From: Arenicola marina
Lineage: Eukaryota; Annelida; Polychaeta; Arenicolidae
Direction of reading: 5' to 3'
Length of the DNA stretch: 64,000 bases
Assembly: GCA_964019135.1 (NCBI GenBank)
Contig: OZ025248.1
Location: forward strand, 10,237,574-10,301,573
The notes beneath the pieces were generated by a model that saw nothing but the letters and a program-made list of their open reading frames with translations, made no database searches and was not told the DNA's origin. Shown piece after piece: positions 1 to 12,200 of this stretch (positions within the stretch are counted from its first letter, which is position 1; every line of letters starts with the position of its first letter). The position numbers and the translations under genes are program-made.

Positions 1-93
1 GAATGACCCTAGTGATTGCTGAAGTGACCGGAGTAGTGACGTGTTGCCATGAGCTAATGGTGATCATTAATTGTGTCTGGCTTGTGTTTTCAG
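1..93 (+). other. Partial intron before exon 1 (3' end only)
   Basis: These are the last 93 bases of a class-A intron, with ctaatgg branch candidate and ttttcag acceptor. The preceding exon is outside the window. Confidence 0.9.
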
Positions 94-207
94 ATTTCGA
101 CGAATGCGCCAGCAACCCATGCCAAAATGGTGGCACGTGTACTGACGCGGTGAACGGCTACTCATGTGCTTGTGTTGCTGGTTACGTAGACAACGAGTGC
201 CAGACAG
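94..207 (+). CDS. Reference exon 1: one complete cbEGF module
   Basis: This 114-nt exon encodes 38 residues starting DFDEC. Cysteines are at 5, 10, 16, 25, 27 and 36, giving the spacing C-x4-C-x5-C-x8-C-x-C-x8-C of a canonical EGF fold (pairs 1-3, 2-4, 5-6 from family knowledge). Calcium ligands are Asp1, Asp3, Glu4 and Asp18 plus the aromatic Tyr23. C-x-D-x4-Y-x-C-x-C (residues 16-27) is the Asx beta-hydroxylation consensus. CASNPC (5-10) matches the O-glucose site C-x-S-x-P-C. CQNGGTC (10-16) matches the O-fucose site C-x4-T-C. The O-GlcNAc consensus before Cys36 is not met. The Gly normally seen three residues before Cys6 is Asp33. There is no N-x-S/T sequon and no Lys, Arg or His. Confidence 0.92.
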
Positions 208-3200
208 GTGAGTTGGAATTTGGTGGCAAATAAGACCTTTTCCGGCGTAGCGCGTGACCTTAGACAGCAATAACGATGGAATACCTCTCCCCAGATGCAC
301 CATTTGCTCATCGTATATTGTGGATGAGGTTGAAAGCAAAGTTATGAATTGTAAATGTTCAGCTTGGGTGCATCTGAGAAGACGAATGACCCTAGTGATT
401 GCTGAAGTGACCGGAGTAGTGACGTGTTGCCCTGAGCTAATGGTGATCATTAATTGTGTCTGGCTTGTGTTTTCAGATTTCGACGAATGCGCCAGCAACC
501 CATGCCAAAATGGTGGCACGTGTACTGACGCGGTGAATGGCTACTCATGTGCTTGTGTTGCTGGTTACGTAGACAACGAGTGCCAGACAGGTGAGTTGGA
601 GTTTGGTGGCAAATAAGACCTTTTCCGGCGTAGCGTGTAACCTTAGACAGCAATAACGATGGAATACCTCTCCCCAGATGCACCATTTGCTCATCGTATA
701 TTGTTGATGAAGTAGAAAGCAAAGTTATGAATTGTAAATGTTCAGCTTGAGTGGATCTGAGAAGACGAATGACCCTAGTGATTGGTGAAGTGAGCGGAGT
801 AGTGACGTCCAGTCATGAGCTAATGGTGATCATTAATTGTGTCTGGCTTGTGTTTTCAGATTTTGACGAATGCGCCAGCAACCCATGCCAAAATGGTGGC
901 ACGTGTACTGACACGGTGAATGGCTACTCATGTGCTTGTGTTGCTGGTTACGTAGACAACGAGTGCCAGACAGGTGAGTTGTAGTATGGTGGCAAATAAG
1001 ACATTTTCCGGCGTAGCGCGTAACATTAGACAGCAATAACGATGGAATACCTCTCCCCAGATGCACCATTTGCTCATCGTATATTGTTGATGAAGTAGAA
1101 AGCGAAGTTATGAATTGTAAATGTTTAGCTTGAGTGCATCTGAGAAGACGAATGACCCTAGTGATTGGTGAATTGACCGGAGTAGTGACGTGCTGTCATG
1201 AGCTAATGGTGATCATTAATTTTGTCTGGCTTGTGTTTTCAGATTTCGACGAATGCGCCAGCAACCCATGCCAAAATGGTGGCACGTGTACTGACGCGGT
1301 GAACGGCTACTCATGTGCTTGTGTTGCTGGTTACGTAGACAACGAGTGCCAGACAGGTGAGTTGGAGTTTGGTGGCAAATAAGACCTTTTCCGGCGTAGC
1401 GCGTGACCTTAGACAGCAATAACGATGGAATACCTCTCCCCAGATGCACCATTGGCTCATCGTATATCGTTGATGAAGTAGAAAGCAAAGTTATGAATTG
1501 TAAATGTTCAGCTTGAGTGCATCTGAGAAGACGAATGACCCTAGGGATTGCTGAAGTGACCGGAGTAGTGACGTGCTGTCATAAGCTAATGGCGATCATT
1601 AATTGTGTCTGGCTTGTGTTTTCAGATTTCGACGAATGCGCCAGCAACCCATGCCAAAATGGTGGCACGTGTACTGACGCGGTGAATGGCTACTCATGTG
1701 CTTGTGTTGCTGGTTACGTAGACAACGAGTGCCAGACAGGTGAGTTCGAGTTTGGTGTCAAATAAGACCTTTTCAGGCGGAGCGCGTGACCTTAGACAGC
1801 AATAACGATGGAATACCTCTCCCCAGATGCACCATTTGCTCATCGTATATTGTTGATGAAGTAGAAAGCAAAGTTATGAATTGTAAATGTTCAGCTTGAG
1901 TGCATCTGAGAAGACGAATGACCCTAGTGATTGCTGAAGTGACCGGAGTAGTGACGTGTTGCCATGAGCTAACGGTGATCATTAATTGTGTCTGGCTTGT
2001 GTTTTCAGATTTCGACGAATGCGCCAGCAACCCATGCCAAAATGGTGGCACGTGTACTGACGCGGTGAACGGCTACTCATGTGCTTGTGTTGCTGGTTAC
2101 GTAGACAACGAGTGCCAGACAGGTGAGTTGGAGTTTGGTGTCAAATAAGACCTTTTCAGGCGTAGCGCGTGACCTTAGACAGCAATAACGATGGAATACC
2201 TCTCCCCAGATGCACCATTTACTCATCGTATATTGTTGATGAAGTAGAAAGCAAAGTTATGAATTGTAAATGTTCAGCTTGAGTGCATCTGAGAAGACGA
2301 ATGACCCTAGTGATTGCTGAAGTGACCGGAGTAGTGACGTGTTGCCATGAGCTAATGGTGATCATTAATTGTGTCTGGCTTGTGTTTTCAGATTTCGACG
2401 AATGCGCCAGCAACCCATGCCAAAATGGTGGCACGTGTACTGACGCGGTGAACGGCTACTCATGTGCTTGTGTTGCTGGTTACGTAGACAACGAGTGCCA
2501 GACAGGTGAGTTGGAATTTGGTGGCAAATAAGACCTTTTCCGGCGTAGCGCGTGACCTTAGACAGCAATAACGATGGAATACCTCTCCCCAGATGCACCA
2601 TTTGCTCATCGTATATTGTGGATGAGGTTGAAAGCAAAGTTATGAATTGTAAATGTTCAGCTTGGGTGCATCTGAGAAGACGAATGACCCTAGTGATTGC
2701 TGAAGTGACCGGAGTAGTGACGTGTTGCCCTGAGCTAATGGTGATCATTAATTGTGTCTGGCTTGTGTTTTCAGATTTCGACGAATGCGCCAGCAACCCA
2801 TGCCAAAATGGTGGCACGTGTACTGACGCGGTGAATGGCTACTCATGTGCTTGTGTTGCTGGTTACGTAGACAACGAGTGCCAGACAGGTGAGTTGGAGT
2901 TTGGTGGCAAATAAGACCTTTTCCGGCGTAGCGTGTAACCTTAGACAGCAATAACGATGGAATACCTCTCCCCAGATGCACCATTTGCTCATCGTATATT
3001 GTTGATGAAGTAGAAAGCAAAGTTATGAATTGTAAATGTTCAGCTTGAGTGGATCTGAGAAGACGAATGACCCTAGTGATTGGTGAAGTGAGCGGAGTAG
3101 TGACGTCCAGTCATGAGCTAATGGTGATCATTAATTGTGTCTGGCTTGTGTTTTCAGATTTTGACGAATGCGCCAGCAACCCATGCCAAAATGGTGGCAC

Positions 3201-6200
3201 GTGTACTGACACGGTGAATGGCTACTCATGTGCTTGTGTTGCTGGTTACGTAGACAACGAGTGCCAGACAGGTGAGTTGTAGTATGGTGGCAAATAAGAC
3301 ATTTTCCGGCGTAGCGCGTAACATTAGACAGCAATAACGATGGAATACCTCTCCCCAGATGCACCATTTGCTCATCGTATATTGTTGATGAAGTAGAAAG
3401 CGAAGTTATGAATTGTAAATGTTTAGCTTGAGTGCATCTGAGAAGACGAATGACCCTAGTGATTGGTGAATTGACCGGAGTAGTGACGTGCTGTCATGAG
3501 CTAATGGTGATCATTAATTTTGTCTGGCTTGTGTTTTCAGATTTCGACGAATGCGCCAGCAACCCATGCCAAAATGGTGGCACGTGTACTGACGCGGTGA
3601 ACGGCTACTCATGTGCTTGTGTTGCTGGTTACGTAGACAACGAGTGCCAGACAGGTGAGTTGGAGTTTGGTGGCAAATAAGACCTTTTCCGGCGTAGCGC
3701 GTGACCTTAGACAGCAATAACGATGGAATACCTCTCCCCAGATGCACCATTGGCTCATCGTATATCGTTGATGAAGTAGAAAGCAAAGTTATGAATTGTA
3801 AATGTTCAGCTTGAGTGCATCTGAGAAGACGAATGACCCTAGGGATTGCTGAAGTGACCGGAGTAGTGACGTGCTGTCATAAGCTAATGGCGATCATTAA
3901 TTGTGTCTGGCTTGTGTTTTCAGATTTCGACGAATGCGCCAGCAACCCATGCCAAAATGGTGGCACGTGTACTGACGCGGTGAATGGCTACTCATGTGCT
4001 TGTGTTGCTGGTTACGTAGACAACGAGTGCCAGACAGGTGAGTTGGAGTTTGGTGGCAAATAAGACCTTTTCCGGCGTAGCGCGTGACCTTAGACAGCAA
4101 TAACGAGGGAATACCTCTCCCCAGATGCACCATTTGCTCATCGTATATTGTTGATGAAGTAGAAAGCAAAGTTATGAATTGTAAATGTTCAGCTTGAGTG
4201 CATCTGAGAAGACGAATGACCCTAGTGATTGCTGAAGTGACCGGAGTAGTGACGTGCTGTCATGAGCTAATGGTGATCATTAATTGTGTCTGGCTTGTGT
4301 TTTCAGATTTCGACGAATGCGCCAGCAACCCATGCCAAAATGGTGGCACGTGTACTGACGCGGTGAATGGCTACTCATGTGCTTGTGTTGCTGGTTACGT
4401 AGACAACGAGTGCCAGACAGGTGAGTTTGAGTTTGGTGTCAAATAAGACCTTTTCAGGCGTAGCGCGTGACCTTAGACAGCAATAACGATGGAATACCTC
4501 TCCCCAGATGCACCATTTACTCATCGTATATTGTTGATGAAGTAGAAAGCAAAGTTATGAATTGTAAATGTTCAGCTTGAGTGCATCTGAGAAGACGAAT
4601 GACCCTAGTGATTACTGAAGTGACCGGAGTAGTGACGTGTTGCCATGAGCTAATGGTGATCATTAATTGTGTCTGGCTTGTGTTTTCAGATTTCGACGAA
4701 TGCGCCAGCAACCCATGCCAAAATGGTGGCACGTGTACTGACGCGGTGAACGGCTACTCATGTGCTTGTGTTGCTGGTTACGTAGACAACGAGTGCCAGA
4801 CAGGTGAGTTGGAGTTTGGTGGCAAATAAGACCTTTTCCGGCGTAGCGCGTGACCTTAGACAGCAATAACGATGGAATACCTCTCCCCAGATGCACCATT
4901 TGCTCATCGTATATTGTTGATGAGGTTGAAAGCAAAGTTATGAATTGTAAATGTTCAGCTTGAGTGCATCTGAGAAGACGAATGACCCTAGTGATTGCTG
5001 AAGTGACCGGAGTAGTGACGTGTTGCCATGAGCTAATGGTGATCATTAATTGTGTCTGGCTTGTGTTTTCAGATTTCGACGAATGCGCCAGCAACCCATG
5101 CCAAAATGGTGGCACGTGTACTGACGCGGTGAACGGCTACTCATGTGCTTGTGTTGCTGGTTACGTAGACAACGAGTGCCAGACAGGTGAGTTGGAACTT
5201 GGTGGCAAATAAGACCTTTTCCGGCGTAGCGCGTGACCTTAGACAGCAATAACGATGGAATACCTCTCCCCAGATGCACCATTTGCTCATCGTATATTGT
5301 TGATGAGGTTGAAAGCAAAGTTATGAATTGTAAATGTTCAGCTTGAGTGCATCTGAGAAGACGAATGACCCTAGTGATTGCTGAAGTGACCGGAGTAGTG
5401 ACGTGTTGCCCTGAGCTAATGGTGATCATTAATTGTGTCTGGCTTGTGTTTTCAGATTTCGACGAATGCGCCAGCAACCCATGCCAAAATGGTGGCACGT
5501 GTACTGACGCGGTGAATGGCTACTCATGTGCTTGTGTTGCTGGTTACGTAGACAACGAGTGCCAGACAGGTGAGTAGGAGTTTGGTGGCAAATAAGACCT
5601 TTTCCGGCGTAGCGTGTAACCTTAGACAGCAATAACGATGGAATACCTCTCCCCAGATGCACCATTTGCTCATCGTATATTGTTGATGAAGTAGAAAGCA
5701 AAGTTATGAATTGTAAATGTTCAGCTTGAGTGCATCTGAGAAGACGAATGACCCTAGTGATTGGTGAATTGACCGGAGTAGTGACGTGCTGTCATGAGCT
5801 AATGGTGATCATTAATTTTGTCTGGCTTGTGTTTTCAGATTTCGACGAATGCGCCAGCAACCCATGCCAAAATGGTGGCACGTGTACTGACGCGGTGAAT
5901 GGCTACTCATGTGCTTGTGTTGCTGGTTACGTAGACAACGAGTGCCAGACAGGTGAGTTCGAGTTTGGTGTCAAATAAGACCTTTTCAGGCGGAGCGCGT
6001 GACCTTAGACAGCAATAACGATGGAATACCTCTCCCCAGATGCACCATTTGCTCATCGTATATTGTTGATGAAGTAGAAAGCAAAGTTATGAATTGTAAA
6101 TGTTCAGCTTGAGTGCATCTGAGAAGACGAATGACCCTAGTGATTGCTGAAGTGACCGGAGTAGTGACGTGTTGCCATGAGCTAACGGTGATCATTAATT

Positions 6201-9200
6201 GTGTCTGGCTTGTGTTTTCAGATTTCGACGAATGCGCCAGCAACCCATGCCAAAATGGTGGCACGTGTACTGACGCGGTGAACGGCTACTCATGTGCTTG
6301 TGTTGCTGGTTACGTAGACAACGAGTGCCAGACAGGTGAGTTGGCGTTTGGTGTCAAATAAGACCTTTTCAGGCGTAGCGCGTGACCTTAGACAGCAATA
6401 ACGATGGAATACCTCTCCCCAGATGCACCATTTACTCATCGTATATTGTTGATGAAGTAGAAAGCAAAGTTATGAATTGTAAATGTTCAGCTTGAGTGCA
6501 TCTGAGAAGACGAATGACCCTAGTGATTGCTGAAGTGACCGGAGTAGTGACGTGTTGCCATGAGCTAATGGTGATCATTAATTGTATCTGGCTTGTGTTT
6601 TCAGATTTCGACGAATGCGCCAGCAACCCATGCCAAAATGGTGGCACGTGTACTGACGCGGTGAACGGCTACTCATGTGCTTGTGTTGCTGGTTACGTAG
6701 ACAACGAGTGCCAGACAGGTGAGTTGGAATTTGGTGGCAAATAAGACCTTTTCCGGCGTAGCGCGTGACCTTAGACAGCAATAACGATGGAATACCTCTC
6801 CCCAGATGCACCATTTGCTCATCGTATATTGTGGATGAGGTTGAAAGCAAAGTTATGAATTGTAAATGTTCAGCTTGAGTGCATCTGAGAAGACGAATGA
6901 CCCTAGTGATTGCTGAAGTGACCGGAGTAGTGACGTGTTGCCCTGAGCTAATGGTGATCATTAATTGTGTCTGGCTTGTGTTTTCAGATTTCGACGAATG
7001 CGCCAGCAACCCATGCCAAAATGGTGGCACGTGTACTGACGCGGTGAATGGCTACTCATGTGCTTGTGTTGCTGGTTACGTAGACAACGAGTGCCAGACA
7101 GGTGAGTTGGAGTTTGGTGGCAAATAAGACCTTTTCCGGCGTAGCGTGTAACCTTAGACAGCAATAACGATGGAATACCTTTCCCCAGATGCACCATTTG
7201 CTCATCGTATATTGTTGATGAAGTAGAAAGCAAAGTTATGAATTGTAAATGTTCAGCTTGAGTGGATCTGAGAAGACGAATGACCCTAGTGATTGGTGAA
7301 GTGAGCGGAGTAGTGACGTCCAGTCATGAGCTAATGGTGATCATTAATTGTGTCTGGCTTGTGTTTTCAGATTTTGACGAATGCGCCAGCAACCCATGCC
7401 AAAATGGTGGCACGTGTACTGACACGGTGAATGGCTACTCATGTGCTTGTGTTGCTGGTTACGTAGACAACGAGTGCCAGACAGGTGAGTAGGAGTTTGG
7501 TGGCAAATAAGACCTTTTCCGGCGTAGCGTGTAACCTTAGACAGCAATAACGATGGAATACCTCTCCCCAGATGCACCATTTGCTCATCGTATATTGTTG
7601 ATGAAGTAGAAAGCAAAGTTATGAATTGTAAATGTTCAGCTTGAGTGCATCTGAGAAGACGAATGACCCTAGTGATTGGTGAATTGACCGGAGTAGTGAC
7701 GTGCTGTCATGAGCTAATGGTGATCATTAATTTTGTCTGGCTTGTGTTTTCAGATTTCGACGAATGCGCCAGCAACCCATGCCAAAATGGTGGCACGTGT
7801 ACTGACGCGGTGAATGGCTACTCATGTGCTTGTGTTGCTGGTTACGTAGACAACGAGTGCCAGACAGGTGAGTTCGAGTTTGGTGTCAAATAAGACCTTT
7901 TCAGGCGGAGCGCGTGACCTTAGACAGCAATAACGATGGAATACCTCTCCCCAGATGCACCATTTGCTCATCGTATATTGTTGATGAAGTAGAAAGCAAA
8001 GTTATGAATTGTAAATGTTCAGCTTGAGTGCATCTGAGAAGACGAATGACCCTAGTGATTGCTGAAGTGACCGGAGTAGTGACGTGTTGCCATGAGCTAA
8101 CGGTGATCATTAATTGTGTCTGGCTTGTGTTTTCAGATTTCGACGAATGCGCCAGCAACCCATGCCAAAATGGTGGCACGTGTACTGACGCGGTGAACGG
8201 CTACTCATGTGCTTGTGTTGCTGGTTACGTAGACAACGAGTGCCAGACAGGTGAGTTGGAGTTTGGTGTCAAATAAGACCTTTTCAGGCGTAGCGCGTGA
8301 CCTTAGACAGCAATAACGATGGAATACCTCTCCCCAGATGCACCATTTACTCATCGTATATTGTTGATGAAGTAGAAAGCAAAGTTATGAATTGTAAATG
8401 TTCAGCTTGAGTGCATCTGAGAAGACGAATGACCCTAGTGATTGCTGAAGTGACCGGAGTAGTGACGTGTTGCCATGAGCTAATGGTGATCATTAATTGT
8501 ATCTGGCTTGTGTTTTCAGATTTCGACGAATGCGCCAGCAACCCATGCCAAAATGGTGGCACGTGTACTGACGCGGTGAACGGCTACTCATGTGCTTGTG
8601 TTGCTGGTTACGTAGACAACGAGTGCCAGACAGGTGAGTTGGAATTTGGTGGCAAATAAGACCTTTTCCGGCGTAGCGCGTGACCTTAGACAGCAATAAC
8701 GATGGAATACCTCTCCCCAGATGCACCATTTGCTCATCGTATATTGTGGATGAGGTTGAAAGCAAAGTTATGAATTGTAAATGTTCAGCTTGAGTGCATC
8801 TGAGAAGACGAATGACCCTAGTGATTGCTGAAGTGACCGGAGTAGTGACGTGTTGCCCTGAGCTAATGGTGATCATTAATTGTGTCTGGCTTGTGTTTTC
8901 AGATTTCGACGAATGCGCCAGCAACCCATGCCAAAATGGTGGCACGTGTACTGACGCGGTGAATGGCTACTCATGTGCTTGTGTTGCTGGTTACGTAGAC
9001 AACGAGTGCCAGACAGGTGAGTTGGAGTTTGGTGGCAAATAAGACCTTTTCCGGCGTAGCGTGTAACCTTAGACAGCAATAACGATGGAATACCTTTCCC
9101 CAGATGCACCATTTGCTCATCGTATATTGTTGATGAAGTAGAAAGCAAAGTTATGAATTGTAAATGTTCAGCTTGAGTGGATCTGAGAAGACGAATGACC

Positions 9201-12200
9201 CTAGTGATTGGTGAAGTGAGCGGAGTAGTGACGTCCAGTCATGAGCTAATGGTGATCATTAATTGTGTCTGGCTTGTGTTTTCAGATTTTGACGAATGCG
9301 CCAGCAACCCATGCCAAAATGGTGGCACGTGTACTGACACGGTGAATGGCTACTCATGTGCTTGTGTTGCTGGTTACGTAGACAACGAGTGCCAGACAGG
9401 TGAGTTGTAGTATGGTGGCAAATAAGACATTTTCCGGCGTAGCGCGTAACATTAGACAGCAATAACGATGGAATACCTCTCCCCAGATGCACCATTTGCT
9501 CATCGTATATTGTTGATGAAGTAGAAAGCGAAGTTATGAATTGTAAATGTTTAGCTTGAGTGCATCTGAGAAGACGAATGACCCTAGTGATTGGTGAATT
9601 GACCGGAGTAGTGACGTGCTGTCATGAGCTAATGGTGATCATTAATTTTGTCTGGCTTGTGTTTTCAGATTTCGACGAATGCGCCAGCAACCCATGCCAA
9701 AATGGTGGCACGTGTACTGACGCGGTGAACGGCTACTCATGTGCTTGTGTTGCTGGTTACGTAGACAACGAGTGCCAGACAGGTGAGTTGGAGTTTGGTG
9801 GCAAATAAGACCTTTTCCGGGGTAGCGCGTGACCTTAGACAGCAATAACGATGGAATACCTCTGCCCAGATGCACCATTGGCTCATCGTATATCGTTGAT
9901 GAAGTAGAAAGCAAAGTTATGAATTGTAAATGTTCAGCTTGAGTGCATCTGAGAAGACGAATGACCCTAGTGATTGCTGAAGTGACCGGAGTAGTGACGT
10001 GTTGCCATGAGCTAACGGTGATCATTAATTGTGTCTGGCTTGTGTTTTCAGATTTCGACGAATGCGCCAGCAACCCATGCCAAAATGGTGGCACGTGTAC
10101 TGACGCGGTGAACGGCTACTCATGTGCTTGTGTTGCTGGTTACGTAGACAACGAGTGCCAGACAGGTGAGTTGGAGTTTGGTGTCAAATAAGACCTTTTC
10201 CGGCGTAGCGCGTGACCTTAGACAGCAATAACGATGGAATACCTCTCCCCAGATGCACCATTTACTCATCGTATATTGTTGATGAAGTAGAAAGCAAAGT
10301 TATGAATTGTAAATGTTCAGCTTGAGTGCATCTGAGAAGACGAATGACCCTAGTGATTGCTGAAGTGACCGGAGTAGTGACGTGTTGCCATGAGCTAATG
10401 GTGATCATTAATTGTGTCTGGCTTGTGTTTTCAGATTTCGACGAATGCGCCAGCAACCCATGCCAAAATGGTGGCACGTGTACTGACGCGGTGAACGGCT
10501 ACTCATGTGCTTGTGTTGCTGGTTACGTAGACAACGAGTGCCAGACAGGTGAGTTGGAATTTGGTGGCAAATAAGACCTTTTCCGGCGTAGCGCGTGACC
10601 TTAGACAGCAATAACGATGGAATACCTCTCCCCAGATGCACCATTTGCTCATCGTATATTGTTGATGAGGTTGAAAGCAAAGTTATGAATTGTAAATGTT
10701 CAGCTTGAGTGCATCTGAGAAGACGAATGACCCTAGTGATTGCTGAAGTGACCGGAGTAGTGACGTGTTGCCCTGAGCTAATGGTGATCATTAATTGTGT
10801 CTGGCTTGTGTTTTCAGATTTCGACGAATGCGCCAGCAACCCATGCCAAAATGGTGGCACGTGTACTGACGCGGTGAATGGCTACTCATGTGCTTGTGTT
10901 ACTGGTTACGTAGACAACGAGTGCCAGACAGGTGAGTTGGAGTTTGGTGGCAAATAAGACCTTTTCCGGCGTAGCGTGTAACCTTAGACAGCAATAACGA
11001 TGGAATACCTCTCCCCAGATGCACCATTTGCTCATCGTATATTGTTGATGAAGTAGAAAGCAAAGTTATGAATTGTAAATGTTCAGCTTGAGTGGATCTG
11101 AGAAGACGAATGACCCTAGTGATTGGTGAAGTGAGCGGAGTAGTGACGTCCAGTCATGAGCTAATGGTGATCATTAATTGTGTCTGGCTTGTGTTTTCAG
11201 ATTTTGACGAATGCGCCAGCAACCCATGCCAAAATGGTGGCACGTGTACTGACACGGTGAATGGCTACTCATGTGCTTGTGTTGCTGGTTACGTAGACAA
11301 CGAGTGCCAGACAGGTGAGTTGGAGTATGGTGGCAAATAAGACATTTTCCGGCGTAGCGCGTAACCTTAGACAGCAATAACGATGGAATACCTCTCCCCA
11401 GATGCACCATTTACTCATCGTATATTGTTGATGAAGTAGAAAGCGAAGTTATGAATTGTAAATGTTTAGCTTGAGTGCATCTGAGAAGACGAATGACCCT
11501 AGTGATTGGTGAATTGACCGGAGTAGTGACGTGCTGTCATGAGCTAATGGTGATCATTAATTTTGTCTGGCTTGTGTTTTCAGATTTCGACGAATGCGCC
11601 AGCAACCCATGCCAAAATGGTGGCACGTGTACTGACGCGGTGAACGGCTACTCATGTGCTTGTGTTGCTGGTTACGTAGACAACGAGTGCCAGACAGGTG
11701 AGTTGGAGTTTGGTGGCAAATAAGACCTTTTCCCGGGTAGCGCGTGACCTTAGACAGCAATAACGATGGAATACCTCTGCCCAGATGCACCATTGGCTCA
11801 TCGTATATCGTTGATGAAGTAGAAAGCAAAGTTATGAATTGTAAATGTTCCGCTTGAGTGCATCTGAGAAGACGAATGACCCTAGTGATTGCTGAAGTGA
11901 CCGGAGTAGTGACGTGCTGTCATAAGCTAATGGCGATCATTAATTGTGTCTGGCTTGTGTTTTCAGATTTCGACGAATGCGCCAGCAACCCATGCCAAAA
12001 TGGTGGCACGTGTACTGACGCGGTGAATGGCTACTCATGTGCTTGTGTTGCTGGTTACGTAGACAACGAGTGCCAGACAGGTGAGTTGGAGTTTGGTGGC
12101 AAATAAGACCTTTTCAGGCGTAGCGCGTGACCTTAGACAGCAATAACGATTGAATACCTCTCCCCAGATGCACCATTGGCTCATCGTATATCGTTGATGA

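Larger units (their letters stand above)
208..476 (+). other. Reference intron 1 (269 bp, phase 1)
   Basis: It runs from gtgagt to ttttcag. Read in phase from the exon it meets TAA at 230-232. All 166 complete introns have this length. By hand count about 70 of the 269 positions vary somewhere in the array, but the first six and the last fifteen bases do not. This copy, and its duplicate upstream of exon 8, has TGG rather than the usual TGA at 365-367, so it is open in the exon-compatible frame from 254 through the acceptor. It contains no recognisable tRNA, snoRNA or complete mobile element. Confidence 0.9.
1..2122 (+). repeat. Block of exons 1-6, order A-P-D-F-K-T
   Basis: This is the left copy of a six-unit higher-order repeat. 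Bases 1 to about 1746 match 2299 to about 4044 at every diagnostic position I compared, including the rare TGG at 365. The copies part in the intron after exon 5, where gtgagttc replaces gtgagttg. Exon 3 (860-973) has Thr19 and the TTT codon for Phe2. The intron after exon 5 contains the uncommon ggcggagcg. Confidence 0.85.

Noticed and set aside
94..207. N-glycosylation at Asn34 (N-E-C)
   Set aside because: N-x-C is a rare sequon, and the Cys is the sixth, disulfide-bonded EGF cysteine. There is no N-x-S/T sequon in the module.
403..515. TGACGTG in each intron and CACGTG in each exon as bZIP/bHLH binding sites
   Set aside because: Short motifs expected by chance; they recur only because the unit recurs, and class D changes the intron motif. 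There is no independent sign of regulatory function.
67..519. Antisense open frames of about 150 residues recurring every few units
   Set aside because: They cross exon and intron without regard to boundaries, are cut or opened by single class-specific substitutions, match no known protein, and exist only because the same 383 bases repeat. Constraint follows the + strand codons and splice sites.
254..616. 120-residue + strand frame running from the intron through the exon, and the 82-residue versions in other units
   Set aside because: They read through a consensus acceptor and donor, start at an arbitrary GTG or ATG, and their intron parts vary mostly by nonsynonymous change. The spliced exon explains the conserved part. 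The peptide pattern is recorded separately as a possible relic only.
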